Source of the DNA: Prorocentrum cordatum
Taxonomy: Eukaryota > Sar > Dinophyceae > Prorocentrales > Prorocentraceae
Assembly (NCBI GenBank): GCA_963575745.1
Contig: CAUYUJ010005670.1
Span: 77,001-141,000, forward strand
Length of the DNA stretch: 64,000 nt
Reading direction: 5' to 3'
The notes beneath the pieces are model-generated. The model did not search any database. It was not told the DNA's origin and worked only from the letters and a program-made list of their open reading frames with translations. Position numbers and translations under genes: made by a program. Position 1 is the first letter of the stretch. Each line of letters begins with the position of its first letter. Below are positions 12,069 through 22,639 of the stretch, piece after piece.

Positions 12069-12488
12069 CCAGGTTTGCACCCTGGCGCCTTGCGTAAGCA
12101 GCCTCAAACTGATTCTGTCCCTGAGATCGGCAAGCTCAATGCGGTGACAGTCCTAAGGATGTGCTCCTCGAGCCCAGGTGATGCCACTTACAGGGAAAAG
12201 GATGTGCTTCAAGCTGGTACACTGCACCCATCCTGGCCAGGGGGGCCCCCGCGCCCAGGATCGGAGAGGTCGGCCTCCCTGCCTGCAGCCCGGGGCCTTG
12301 AAGAGGACCTCGAACGACTGCTCAGCACCGAGGAGATGCCAGGAAGACCGAGCGAGCAGGGACGAGGGAGGCGCGGGGGGGAACCAAAACAAAAACAGGG
12401 GGATGCGGGGCGGGGGCGTGCCCTGCCCATTCCACGTTGCCAGGCTTAGTGCTCGCTGGACTTTCTCTTCGCTCCCCCTCACCTCCAA

Positions 12489-12635
12489 CAGAGGAGGAGG
12501 AAGGGAGGAAGGACGGGGGGAGCAGGAGGAGGAGCAGGAGCAGGAGGAGGGGGAGGGGGAGGAGGAGCAGGAGCAGGAGGAGGAGGAGGAGGAGGAGGAG
12601 GAGGAGGAGGAGGAGGAGGAGGAGGAGGAGGAGGA
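12489..12635. repeat. (GGA)n tract
   Basis: GGAGCAGGAGG grading into pure GGA. Confidence 0.9.
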
Positions 12636-12712
12636 GTACACAGACACTACTTTTGGCAGCCTCTCGCGCAGCGCCGAGGCGAAGACAGCGCGGCAGTGAG
12701 CGCGGCGGCTGG

Positions 12713-12800
12713 GCACACACACACACACACACACACACACCCACGCGCGCGCACACACACACACACACACTCACGCACACGCACACACGCACATGCACCA
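12713..12800. repeat. (CA)n tract
   Basis: CACACACACACACACACACA with GCGC interruptions. Confidence 0.9.
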
Positions 12801-13124
12801 CCGCTGTGTCACACCAGGATCGAGCCCATGGGCCTGATGCCTACAGAGGAGGAGCGAGGCGGGAGGAGGGTCAAGGGAGGAGAAGCAGGGAGGGCGAAGG
12901 AGTGAGGAAGGAGAGCAAGCAGGAGGCGAGGCACCAGGAGGAGTACACAGAAGGCAGCGTGGATACCTACACTGCACTCTGAAACATTCCCGAGTGCAGC
13001 CACGGGTCGCAGTCGAATTGACGCCGGAGTCACGCTGCAACCTGCACTCCGTGCATGCCGCTCTGTCGCGCACAGTTCCGAAGACCCAACTGGAGGGCTC
13101 CTGATGGGGGCGGAGCAAACGCAA

Positions 13125-13330
13125 GAGAGCCCAGAATCGAATCGATAAGTCGGACCAGCGATCGAAATGAGTCGGATCGGCGGAAATGGGCAGCTGAGTC
13201 GGGAGAAGTCGAATCGGCGGAAATCGGCAGGCTCATAGGCATGCGTTGAGAGATCGGAATCCGGAGCCGAATCGACTTGGAGGCCATCGAAACCGAATCG
13301 GACCAGATCGGAATCGAAATGGGCCCTGCA
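13125..13330. repeat. GAATCGG minisatellite
   Basis: Repeated GTCGGATCGGCGGAAATGGG and CGAATCGG words at irregular spacing. Confidence 0.55.
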
Positions 13331-13411
13331 AGTGGGGTCGGAGAATCGGGCCTCACCGCCGATGCCTCGGCGACGGCGGGCTGGAGAAGGACAGGCTCTA
13401 AGTCTTGCCAC

Positions 13412-13550
13412 GTCCAGGGCGGCACATGCGAACCCTACCCCATACCCCCCACGATTTCTGCGGGGGAGGGTGGGGCTCACTTCGCTCGGGAGCTCCCCCT
13501 CAGAGAAATCGTGGGCGCTAGGGGTAGGGTTCGCATGTGCCCCCCTGGAC
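13412..13550. mobile_element. Family L fold-back element
   Basis: 139 bp, arms GTCCAGGGCGGCACATGCGA / CGCATGTGCCCCCCTGGAC extended inward by a CACGATTTCT.../...AGAAATCGTG pair. Confidence 0.75.
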
Positions 13551-13763
13551 CTCGCCCATGCACCAGCCCTGGCGGCCGACCCCCCCGGCCCCACCTCCGG
13601 AGGCGGGCGGGCCCGCCGCCGCCGGGCCCGAGGCCGCTCGCAGAGCGGCACCCAAGGGCCCCTGCCGTGGCCCGGCCCCGACCCGCGCTGCGGGGCGGAG
13701 GCGGCCGCGGGCCACGGCGGCGAGGGGAGCACGGGAGGCCCAGGAGGGGAGGCAGGGAAAAGA

Positions 13764-13960
13764 GGGGAACGAAAAGTGGCACAAGCACAAAAACTCGGAG
13801 GTCCGCGCGGAGTTCTTGGATCCGCGCCGGGCCCCCCTCCCTGGCGCGCGGAGCGCGCCAGGGGCGGCGCCGGAGGCGCCGCCAGGGGGCCCCAGCGCGG
13901 ATCCGAGAAATCCGCGCGGACCTCAGAATTTTTGTGTTTATGTCATTGTTTGGTTCCCTA
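13764..13960. mobile_element. Family C fold-back element, copy 3
   Basis: Starts GGGGAACGAAAAGTGGCAC, ends TGTCATTGTTTGGTTCCC; both central hairpins intact. Confidence 0.82.
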
Positions 13961-14335
13961 GAAAAGTCGGCACCGACACCAACACAGGGGGCTGCCCCCA
14001 CCAGGGGAAGCTGATATCCTGGGCTCCCGTGCCGGTGGCAATCTTTCAGCCACCGAAGGGAGTCCAAACATCACCACTATCACTGAGATCGCGACGAGCC
14101 TCGGAGGAAAAAAGAGCGAACACTCGTGCCACATTCAACTCTGAACGCCTCCCCCTCGCCCCAATGTTCAAAGTTGTCGGTGGGTCTAATGAGCTGCACC
14201 TCGACCGCAGTCTCCCCCGCGCGTGCCAACTTTGAGATTGGGGGGGAGGGGGAGTGTTCGGTAATTGTTTCCCTCTACCTGATCATCTCCCATCGGTGGA
14301 GGCACACCGCCGATGGTGGTGTTGGTGTTGGGCCT
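13960..14335. mobile_element. Family E element, copy 1 (interrupted)
   Basis: Left end GTCGGCACCGACACCAACAC and right end GGTGTTGGTGTTGGGCC match the family, with extra sequence (about 14090-14270) in the middle. It abuts the family C copy at 13764. Confidence 0.6.
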
Positions 14336-14556
14336 CGTCTGGCCCTCCTCCGACATCTAGGGTCTAGGGAACGAACAAACAGTGACATCACATTCGAATA
14401 GAGGATCGACTACAGAATCCCACCAGCCCTCTGCGCGACAGGTGGTCTATCGAGGGTCTATTTCGTCTTCCACGACCCCTCTTCCCTTCGGGGAGGGGAA
14501 CCCTCCCCCTCCCTCACTGTTTTTTTTGGGGGGGGCACGATGTGTCAGAGGGTTCA

Positions 14557-14695
14557 GAGGATCGACTACAGAATTGCTTTACCCAAAAATTGAGCTTCCC
14601 GTCGAATTTACGAATCAGCAACGACTAGTCTACGCATTTGTCGTAGATTCGATGGGAAATCCATTTGTGGGTAAATCAATTCTGTAGTCGACCTC
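14557..14695. mobile_element. Family D fold-back element
   Basis: 139 bp with inverted arms of about 56 bp, starting GAGGATCGACTACAGAATTG and ending CAATTCTGTAGTCGACCTC. The first 18 bases of the arm recur directly at 14401-14418, perhaps one end of a larger or older copy. Confidence 0.75.
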
Positions 14696-14702
14696 CTACT
14701 GG

Positions 14703-15018
14703 AAAAATTAAACTCGGAGGTCCACGCGGATTCCTCGGATCGGCGCTGGACCCCCCTCCTCCCTGGCGCGCGGAGCGCGCCAAGGGGCGGCGCCGGCGGC
14801 GCCGCCAGGGCGCCCCGGCGCCGATCCGATCCGAGGAATCCGCGCGGACCTCCGACATATTATATTCATAAACATAAGATGTTCGCCCTGTTTATTTATG
14901 AACATAAACGTTTATGTCTACGTTTATGAGCATAAACATTTTATACTTATAAACATAAAAATGTTTATAAACATTTCATGCTTCTAAACATAAGCGTTCA
15001 TGTCGTTGTTCGTCCCCC
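14703..15018. mobile_element. Family C element, copy 4, with an expanded AT-rich arm
   Basis: Arms and core from AACTCGGAGGTCCACGCGG to CCGCGCGGACCTCCGA. After it, 14860-15000 is a run of CATAAACATAAA / TTTATGTTTATG motifs before the usual end GTCGTTGTTCGTCCCC. The terminal segment seems to have grown by repetition. Confidence 0.7.
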
Positions 15019-15019
15019 T

Positions 15020-17035
15020 GACATCTGCTCCGGCCCCATCTGGGAGGCCCCCCTCTGCTACTCCGGCCTGACGCCTCCGTGCCGGGCGGCGTTGCGCACA
15101 CCGCACGGAAGCCGCGTGCGCGCGCGCGGACCCTCGCGTCGCCTCGGCAGCGCCCCCAGTGCCGGGCAGCCGCGGACTCCATCGGCGGCGGGCGAAAAAC
15201 CGGGCCGCCCCGAGCGCGGCCCGCAGAAAACCTCTGGCGAGGGGCACCTCTCGCAGACCCCCGGAGAGGCCCTCGCAGAGACGCGAATCGGAGGCTCGGG
15301 TCGAGCGAGAGGGGGGGGGGTAGCCTGGGTACAGGCCTCCCGCATTGGGTCCGAGTAGCTGGGGTCGGCGCGACACATCGCCGCCGTCGGAAATCGGGCT
15401 CCGCATCGAGCCGCATCGCCGACGTCGCCGAGGCATCGCCGAGGCATCGCCGAGGCATCGCCGAGGCATCGCCGAGGTCGGCGCGATCCCCCGGCCCCAC
15501 CTGGGAGTCCCAGAGCGGGGGCGGGTGGCCGAAGCGGCCCACGCGGCTGGCTTGGCCGGCGCCTCCCGGGGGGGGCGCCTCCCGAGGGGTCGCCGTCGCC
15601 GCAGCGGCGCAGGCGGGGCACCCGCGCGCCACGGCTCCCGCCGCGGCCCGAAGGCGGCCCTTGCGGCCCACGGCGCCGGGGATCCCTCCCTGGAGCGCAG
15701 CGGGGGCGCTCTGAGGGCGCCCCGGGGGGCGCCGAGGGCGCCCTGCGGGCGCTCTCTGTGAGCGCTCCCTGGCAGCTCTGGACCGCACTGGGAGCGTTCG
15801 CCGCGGGCGCCACCCTGGCAGCGCTCCTGGGGCGCCCTGCGCACGTCTCCCGGGGGCCGGTTCGGGGCGCCATGTGAGCGCCCCCCTGGGGAGCGCCTCC
15901 AGATGCGCTCCAGGGGCGGCCCAACGGCGGGGCCGAAAGCAGCTGCGTGCAGCAGGCTTCGTGGGACGAGCGCGTTCCAGGACTCGCAGAGTAACTGCGT
16001 ATACTCGCAAGTGGCCTGGATCCGCGCCCCGGGGCATTTACGATCCATCACGTAGAGGAAGACATGTGTTTTTGTTCGGAAGTCTGCGAGTAGGCACTTT
16101 GCGAGTAGTGGAACGCGCTCGGTGATGCGTGACCCCCTCCCCTTCACAAAATCCCCTTGGGGAAACCAAAAGGCACCAATGCCGCTACTCCCGAGGCCTC
16201 TCCAGGGTTGCGTTCTGGCCAGGAGTTCGAGGCGAACCCAGCGGCGGCGACGAGGGCCTCCCAGGAGGCCCGAGGAGGCGAACACGAGGGAAGGGCAGCG
16301 GCAGCGGCACCCTTTCCTCCTCTGCCCCCCCCCTCTTTTGCCCGACCTGGCATGTGCGCTTGCTCCGAGTGCTCGCAGGCGACCCCAAGCATGCCTGCCA
16401 CTCGCAGAACAGGGGGACGCCAACTGTGCACGCGCGTCGGTCCTGGCCGAGCCGATGCCGGGCCCGGGCCGGCGGACGCGCCCCTCCCCGGGCCGGCGGA
16501 CGCGCCCCTCCCCGGCCGGGCCAGGCGGGCGTGCAGGCGGGTCCGGGGCCCAAGACTGGTCGGCGGCGGCGGGGACGTCAGGCCGGCTCTCTGGTTGAGC
16601 TCGGGGCTGGACCTGAATGTCGTTTTGCTGGACTTCGCCCGTGTTTTGCTTCTCGTGCTGGCAGGGGGGTGCAGGAAAAGAGGCAGAGCAAAACGAACAA
16701 CAACACGAAAACAACGAACGACAACGTCTAGAGGCCCGGCCAGAACAGGTGCAGAGGCCTCACGCGGCTGGTCTCTGGTGCACGGTTCTGGCCTCGGGCG
16801 CCTCCTCGGGACGAGCACGGCGTTCCGGAAGGCTCACGACGAGGCGCAGCTGCTGAGCAAAAAAAAGGACCTGGCGCGACGCCGAGTAGGGGAAAGCTTC
16901 CTAGAGCATGGGGGCAATGCTTGGCATCGCTTGGCATGAGGCACCCGGGGAACCTGGGGAACACCTGCGAGGAACGGGCAAGATAGCCCCCCCCGAGACA
17001 CCAACCGTTAACCAAGTAAGAATCCCTTAGGCAAG
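15020..17035. other. Very GC-rich block, no gene supported
   Basis: Many overlapping open frames on both strands (one of 576 codons), as expected at this GC level. Sub-repeats GGGCGCC/GGGGGCGCTC at 15570-15900 and a 20-bp direct repeat of CCGGCGGACGCGCCCCTCC at 16477-16520. Confidence 0.5.
15419..15482. repeat. GCATCGCCGAG tandem repeat (11 bp)
   Basis: Five to six GAGGCATCGCC units in a row within a GC-rich block. Confidence 0.85.
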
Positions 17036-17041
17036 CTGAAT

Positions 17042-17232
17042 TGGAGGAGGAGGAGGAGGAGGAGGAGGAGGAGGAGGAGGAAGAGCAGGAGGACCTGGAG
17101 CGCTTAGCAGCCTGCGCAAGAGAAAAAAGAGGAGGAGGAGGAGCAGGAGCAGGAGGAGGAGGAGGAGCAGGAGGAGGAGGAGGATCAGGAGGAGGAGGAG
17201 GAGGAGGAGGAGGAGGAGGAGGAGGAGGGGAA
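17042..17232. repeat. (GGA)n tract, two blocks
   Basis: 17044-17085 and 17130-17228, separated by about 45 bp of unique DNA. Confidence 0.9.
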
Positions 17233-17539
17233 ACTGGGACCGAAAGCTACCGGTGTATCTTATTGTTGCCCGCCTCCGGGCCCCGTGGCACGTGGCGGCG
17301 CGGCAGAATACCGAGTGCTGTCTGTCAGGGTTTCCGTCATCGGCGAAGGGCCCCCAAGCTGAAGGGGCCCAGGGACACACACATGAATACACACACAAAT
17401 CCCAGGATTCCCCATATCTTCACATATTTTCCGGGTTTTTGTCTTCCCCCCACTTCTCATATTTTTACAGATTTTCCTGGGAATCGTCGATTAATTGTGT
17501 CTGTGTGTTTCGTCCCCTCCTGAGCGTGCTCCTCTCGGA

Positions 17540-17703
17540 GATGGACAGAACCCCCTTTAGTAAAACGTGGCTTCGTGAAAACGACCTGGTGCCCAAACGT
17601 GGCGGGCGCAAACCTGGAGAATGACGGCCGCGGCGCCCTCTCGAGAACCGAAAACGGACAACTCACCAATCGGCGTGTCCGGGTGGGGGTTCTGTCCACC
17701 CCT
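17540..17703. mobile_element. Family B fold-back element, copy 2
   Basis: Ends GATGGACAGAACCCCC / GGGGGTTCTGTCCACCCC; the TIR match is nearly perfect in this copy. Confidence 0.8.
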
Positions 17704-17732
17704 GATCCTCATAGCCTTACCTTTGGGGCTTC

Positions 17733-18030
17733 CGTGAGCTCAGAGATGGACGGCCCAAGAGGGCCTCTGGAGGGCTCCAAGACGGCCCGAGAGGGTTCAG
17801 AGATGGCCCACGAGCGGTCGACGAGGACCCCAAGTCGGCCTAAGGGGGCCCTCAGACGGCCCCCATGGAGCCCCCAAGACGGACTCCGAAAGCGCCCAGA
17901 CGGCCCAAGAGCGCCCTCCCTCAGACGGCCCAAGGAATTCCCAAGAGCCTTCGAGGCGCCCCCCAGACGCTGCCGAGAGGCCCCTAGAGGCCCCCAACAC
18001 GCCCCCAAAGTCTTCGAGAGGCCTGAGGTG
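17733..18030. repeat. Purine-rich GACGGCCC/AAGAGG minisatellite
   Basis: Degenerate CCAAGACGGCCCGAGAGG words at 20-30 bp; 63830-63985 and 30040-30330 are similar in kind. Confidence 0.5.
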
Positions 18031-18179
18031 TCACGTCACACGTGACGGCCTCCCATGCCCCCTCGAATAACTAATCGCCACCCAGGATGCTGCGCTAGCA
18101 CGTTTGCGGTACTGCAGGAGGCAGCCGGACAGAGAACACCAAAAACAACAACCTGGACTGGAGGACCGAGCAGCCACCT

Positions 18180-18320
18180 TCTGCGGCAGGCTCGTTTCGT
18201 GCCGACTTCGGCGTTGGTTCCTGACACCGCGGGGATCGCCCAACCTGGAACGATCGGCCGTCTCTGGAAAGTCAGATCGTTCAACACCGATCGATTCTCG
18301 GTCGCCGGCAGCGTTCAATG
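18180..18320. repeat. Family F repeat, copy 2, left part
   Basis: Matches F copy 3 up to the GCAGCGTTCAA block, then is broken by a segment carrying a (GGA)n tract. Confidence 0.7.
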
Positions 18321-18355
18321 AAGGGCCGATTTTCCACCACCACTACCATAAGTAG

Positions 18356-18567
18356 GAGGAGGAGGAGGAGGAGGAGGAGGAGGAGGAGGAGGAGGAGAAC
18401 AAGGCGGAGAAGGACGAGGAGAAGACGGAGAAGAGGAGGAGGAGGAGGAGGAGGGGAGGGAGGAGGAGGAGAGAGAGGAGGGGGAGGAGGGGGGGGGGAG
18501 GAGGGGGAGGAGGGGGAGGGAGGAGGAGGAGGAGGAGGAGGAGGAGGAGAGGAGGAGGAGGAGGAGC
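18356..18567. repeat. (GGA)n tract inserted in a family F copy
   Basis: Flanked by short inverted motifs: CCACCACTACCATAAGTAGG on the left, CCTACCTATGGTGGTG on the right. Confidence 0.85.
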
Positions 18568-18599
18568 TCCTTCTCCACCGTCCTACCTATGGTGGTGAT

Positions 18600-18663
18600 G
18601 GTCTATCGATCAACGTTGAACGCCAGCGGCAGGGTCGCCGCCAGTCGACACGACGCGACCTGC
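18600..18663. repeat. Family F repeat, copy 2, right part
   Basis: ATCAACGTTGAACGCCAGCG to GTCGACACGACGCGACC continues copy 2 after the (GGA)n-bearing insertion. Confidence 0.65.
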
Positions 18664-18779
18664 TGTGAGCACAACCCCTCGGAGGCCCGCGCGGATTGCT
18701 AAGGCCGGCAGAGGGCCCAAGGGTATGCACCACCACCACCACCACCTCCCTCGTCCCCTCCCCCTCTCCCAGGAAAGAG

Positions 18780-18965
18780 GAGCGGGAGACGAGGCTGGAG
18801 GAGGGAGGGGGGAATGGAGGTGGTGGTGGTGCAGGGAATGGAGAAGGGAATGGAGGAGGGAGGAGGGAGGAGGGAGGAGGGAATGGAGGAGGGAGGAGGG
18901 AGGAGGGAATGGAGGAGGGAGGAGGGAATGGAGGTGGAGATGGAATGGAGGTGGTGGTGGTGCAG
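18780..18965. repeat. GGAATGGAGGAGGGA minisatellite
   Basis: GGAGGGAGGAGGGAATGGAG units with GGTGGTGGTGGTGCAG at both ends. Confidence 0.8.
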
Positions 18966-19319
18966 ATTCTTGGGGCCGGCGGAGGGCCCACCTCCTTTCC
19001 CCACAGCCCCCGCGAAACCCCGGCGCGCTCCCCGCGCGCGGGGGGCGGCTTGAGCGGCGCCGCCCCCCCTATGGCACATGGAGGGGCGCGCCGCCCGGGA
19101 CCGAGATCCAACAAAGCTGCGCAGGCCTCTCCGAGAGATTAGGGGGCAATTTCTGATACATAGGATTTTTAAGAGTATCGGATGTTTAGTACATGATGGA
19201 TTTATGAATGAATGTATGCATGAACTCATCGTTTTCAATACTAAATCCCTGCATTTTTTATACATGATCCGCACGCGGAGCATGTATTAAATAACGGCAC
19301 TGTATGCACATGCTTCAGG

Positions 19320-19500
19320 AATGAATCCCTCAAGAGCATGAGGCCCTCCGCCGGACAAGACTGACGAGCATTCGAGGGTACTTATCCTCCACCAGGATGC
19401 ACAGGAGCATCCAACAAACACGAAGAACATGAGGGAACCCTCCCCGAACCGACCTCGATCTCATATCTCGCTCCGACCGCACCCATCCTACGTACCTACT
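19320..19500. repeat. Family G repeat, copy 2
   Basis: CCCTCAAGAGCATGAGGCCC to GAACCGACCTCGATCTCATA, followed by a short tandem of CCTACTGTA. Confidence 0.72.
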
Positions 19501-19639
19501 GTACCTACTGTACCTCCCACGTAGAGTCGGCCCGTATCATAAGGATGCGCGATGAGGATGCAAGGGCCTTGGGCGCCCACTTCGAGGCTCTTCGAGCGGG
19601 GCGCGGCCAGCGAGAGTGGCCAAGGATGGGCCGAAGAGG

Positions 19640-19710
19640 CAAGGATGCAAGGGTACCCTTGGGAAGGTTGCCTAACTGTACGGGTCGACTGTATTTGCTT
19701 GACTCTCGCA
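19640..19710. repeat. Family P short repeat
   Basis: GGCAAGGATGCAAGGGTACC and CAACTGTACGGGTCGACTGT-like words recur at 23497-23570 and 45435-45500. Confidence 0.45.
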
Positions 19711-19889
19711 TTTCAGTCGGCGGAAGACCCGCTGCAGAACGAGCACCCCTGCGGCACAGGCCTCCTCGTACCAGAAGCGTGCCCTGACAGTGCATTGAAC
19801 GGGACGGGGGCACTCCGGGGAGCGCCAGCTTGACCGGGGCCGGAGTGGCCCCTCCTCCTCCCCTGACCGATGGACGCGTGCAGCTTTGG

Positions 19890-20095
19890 AGGCCTGGAAA
19901 TGGGCACCAACACCAACACACAACCCAGGGGGTTGCCTCTAAAGGGGGAAGATGATACCAGATTTCGGTGCTGGTGGTGAATTGCTTCGGCCACCTCGGA
20001 AGCCCAAATATTACCACCATCCCCGAGATCGGAAGAGTCTTCCCTCGTGGAGGCACACCGCCGATCTTGGTGTTGCTGTGCCAACCTCCGGGCCT
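19890..20095. mobile_element. Family E fold-back element, copy 2
   Basis: Starts AGGCCTGGAAATGGGCACC, ends GGCACACCGCCGATCTTGG and TGTGCCAACCTCCGGGCC. Confidence 0.75.
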
Positions 20096-20713
20096 GCGAC
20101 AGTTGGCATCACCCGAACTCGGCGCGCTCCGGCGGCGGTCGCACCACCGAGTCGCCTATGTACACTCCGGCAGCGCCGTGGCGCGCGCCGCCCCGTGCCC
20201 CGCGGCGAGGGGGCGGAAGGCGGCGGCCCCGCGGCCACGGCGGGCCCAACGTCGCGGGGGCGCCGGCGCCGAGCTTCTGACGCGGCGCCGATCCTTCGGC
20301 CCATGGCTCAGACCCAGGCAGGCTCGCGTCCGGAGAACAAAAAATCAGGGCGGGAAGGCTTTCGGCAGTTTTTGGCCTCCGCATAGGGGCCCTCGCCGGG
20401 CCCCGGGGGCGATCTAAAGACGACTCGGGATGAAAAGCTGGTGCCGGGGGAAGGGGTCGGGACTTCCGGGGGCCGCGTGCGGAGAAAGAGTCCGAACGCC
20501 GCCACGTCCGGGGAGGAGCCCGCGAGGCAGCCCTCCTCGGAGGGTCGCTGGGCGGCCCAACTGCGCGCACCGCGCCCCACGGGGCGCGGCGCGCGGTTCG
20601 CTTCGCGCCCCACGCGTGCCCGCGCGGTGGCCCTGGCGAAGGGCTCTGGCCCAGACCACGACGCGCGAAACTCGATTATCTTCGCGCCCCCGCGGGTGAC
20701 CGATTTGGAGGCA

Positions 20714-20910
20714 CGAGATGGATACGGAAAAGACGGGCACGATGCCCGACAACAAGTGTTGTCCAACACCGACGCTGCCGCTGTTGGGCAAGCGGCCTCC
20801 TGCCTCAAATGGAGAGCGACCGCGGCATCGCCGGCAGCGAACCCTGTTCAGAATGAGAAACGACTGCTGGTGGACTTTGTGCCCAGTCAGTCCTGCCGTG
20901 CCCATTCCTA
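20714..20910. mobile_element. Family N fold-back element, copy 1
   Basis: GGATACGGAAAAGACGGGCA and ATGCCCGACAACAAGTGTTG at one end, GCCGTGCCCATTCC at the other. A family C derivative follows directly. Confidence 0.7.
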
Positions 20911-20994
20911 GGGAAACAAACAGTTACGTAAAGGGAAAGACTCAGAGGTCCGCGGACCTGCGAGTTCTATGCTTATGTAACGTTTTTTTCCCCT
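20911..20994. mobile_element. Family C deletion derivative, copy 5
   Basis: Only 84 bp: both ends (GGGAAACAAACAGTTACGTAA ends to TTACGTTTTTTTCCCC type) and CTCAGAGGTCCGCGGACCTGCGAG at the centre; the GC core is gone. Confidence 0.65.
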
Positions 20995-21113
20995 AGCTCG
21001 ATCGTCCCGAACCTAAAATCGCGGCTTTTCTGGCGGGTGGTAATGGGAAGTGGCCCGACTCGGGGGTGAAGAGAAGGGCCCCAAAAGAGCTAATCATTTT
21101 TGTTTTCCGGGAT

Positions 21114-22330
21114 AACATCCGTCATCGGCCGCGCCTCCCCCCCGTCCCAGATGACGTCACGTTCCGCGCCGGCGGCGTCCGGGAATGCCTAAGGATGACC
21201 GGGGCCAAATAGGAGCAGCATGTAGGTGTGCACCACAGCGCCTGTATACGCCACAGTGCTTGCGTGCACCACAGCGCCTGTGCACACCATAGCGAACGTG
21301 TACACCGCAGCAACCATGTGCAACGCAGCGCCAGTGTACACCACAATGCTTGCGTGCACCGCAACGCCGGTGCACACCACAGCGCATGTGTACACCACAG
21401 CATCCGCGTGCAACGCAACGCTGGTGTGCACCAGCGCCTGCGTGCACAGGACAGGTAGAAGGAGCATGTAAGTGAGCATCTGCTCAGGCTGCGGCCACCT
21501 ACACACCACGCCAGGGAAGTACTAAGACTACAAAGCAATGTTTTTCCCTCCTCCTTCTCCTCCTCCTTCTCTGGTCCTTTGCTCCTATGCTCCTCTGCTA
21601 CTCTCTTCCTCTGCTCCTCTGCTCCTCTGCTCCTCTGCTTCTCTGCTGCTCTGCTTCTCTGCTCCTCCTCCTCTTCCTCCTGCTCCTCCTCCTCCTCCTC
21701 CTCCTCCTCCGCCTCCCCCACCTCCGCCTCCTCCTCCTCTTCCTCCTCCTCCTCCCTCACCCTTCCCCCCGTCGTGCGGGTCGGCGCTACAGCGCACGTG
21801 CACATCTCAGTGTGCACCGCAAAACGGTCGATTGAATCAGTCCACTTGGCTCGGACGGCCACTTCTGCGGGAGTCGTATGGACGCAGATGGGAGGAGTTA
21901 GGAAGATGCGGGAGGACTCGGGAGGACTCGTCGATTCCGGCGGCGCTCCTTTTTCCAAAAGGGTTCCTGACCCTCTATAAATTGTTTTCTGTGCGATCCA
22001 CAGGCGCTACGTTTTGTCATAAGGATTCCTTCTAAAATTTCATCTATACAACAATGGTGCTCTTTTGCAGCGCACGGTTGCTCTGGTTCACACAGGCGCC
22101 GTGGTGTACACAGGCGCTGTGCTGCCCGCAGGCACTGTGGTGTACACTGGTGCTGTGTTGCTCACGGCTGATGTGGTCACAGGCGCTGTGGTGCACATCT
22201 CCACCTACATGCTCTGGTACCCGTCCTCGATCGTTCCTAGGCATTCCCAGACGCCGCTGGCGCGAAACGTGACGTCATCGGCCCCTTCCCCCCCCCCCCC
22301 CCATAGTTGACGGCCGTCATCGGCTCGGAG
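21114..22330. mobile_element. Family K 1.2-kb inverted-repeat element
   Basis: Arms 21114-21445 and 22055-22330 are inverted copies: CGGCCGCGCC/TGACGTCACGTT near the ends, GGGAATGCCTA, GAGCATGTAGGTG, then a minisatellite of about 15 to 30 bp (ACCACAGCGCCTGTG). The middle has (TCC)n (21540-21770) and about 250 bp of non-repeated DNA. No transposase ORF is visible. Confidence 0.72.
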
Positions 22331-22590
22331 AAAGAAACAAGCTCAAGGGGCCCTTTAGTGCCCCCGTTGGAGCCCTGCATTTTGGATCACCCCCATTACC
22401 TAAGACGAAGCCAAGACGAAGACAAATCCGGGAATCGAGAATCTCTGAGATCCGGCGGCCCTGGAGGGTGTCTCGGGCGCCGCGGCCCTCTCAGAGCGTT
22501 CTGGAACGCTCTGAGAGCGTTCCGGAACGCTCTGGAACGGATTTATCCTCGTCCTGGCCCCAGCCGATTACCACCCGCCCGAGGCTTTGG

Positions 22591-22632
22591 AGCGGCGCGG
22601 ATCGTCCGGCATGCCGGACGATCCGCGCCGCT
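22591..22632. repeat. 42-bp perfect palindrome
   Basis: Left arm begins AGCGGCGCGGATCGTCCGG and the right arm is its exact reverse complement, with no spacer at 22611/22612. Confidence 0.92.
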
Positions 22633-22639
22633 GCAGCCG

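Noticed and set aside
14976-16939. 576- and 353-codon minus-strand frames
   Set aside because: Overlapping open frames on both strands in very GC-rich DNA; no motif, no consistent composition, and one crosses a family C element.
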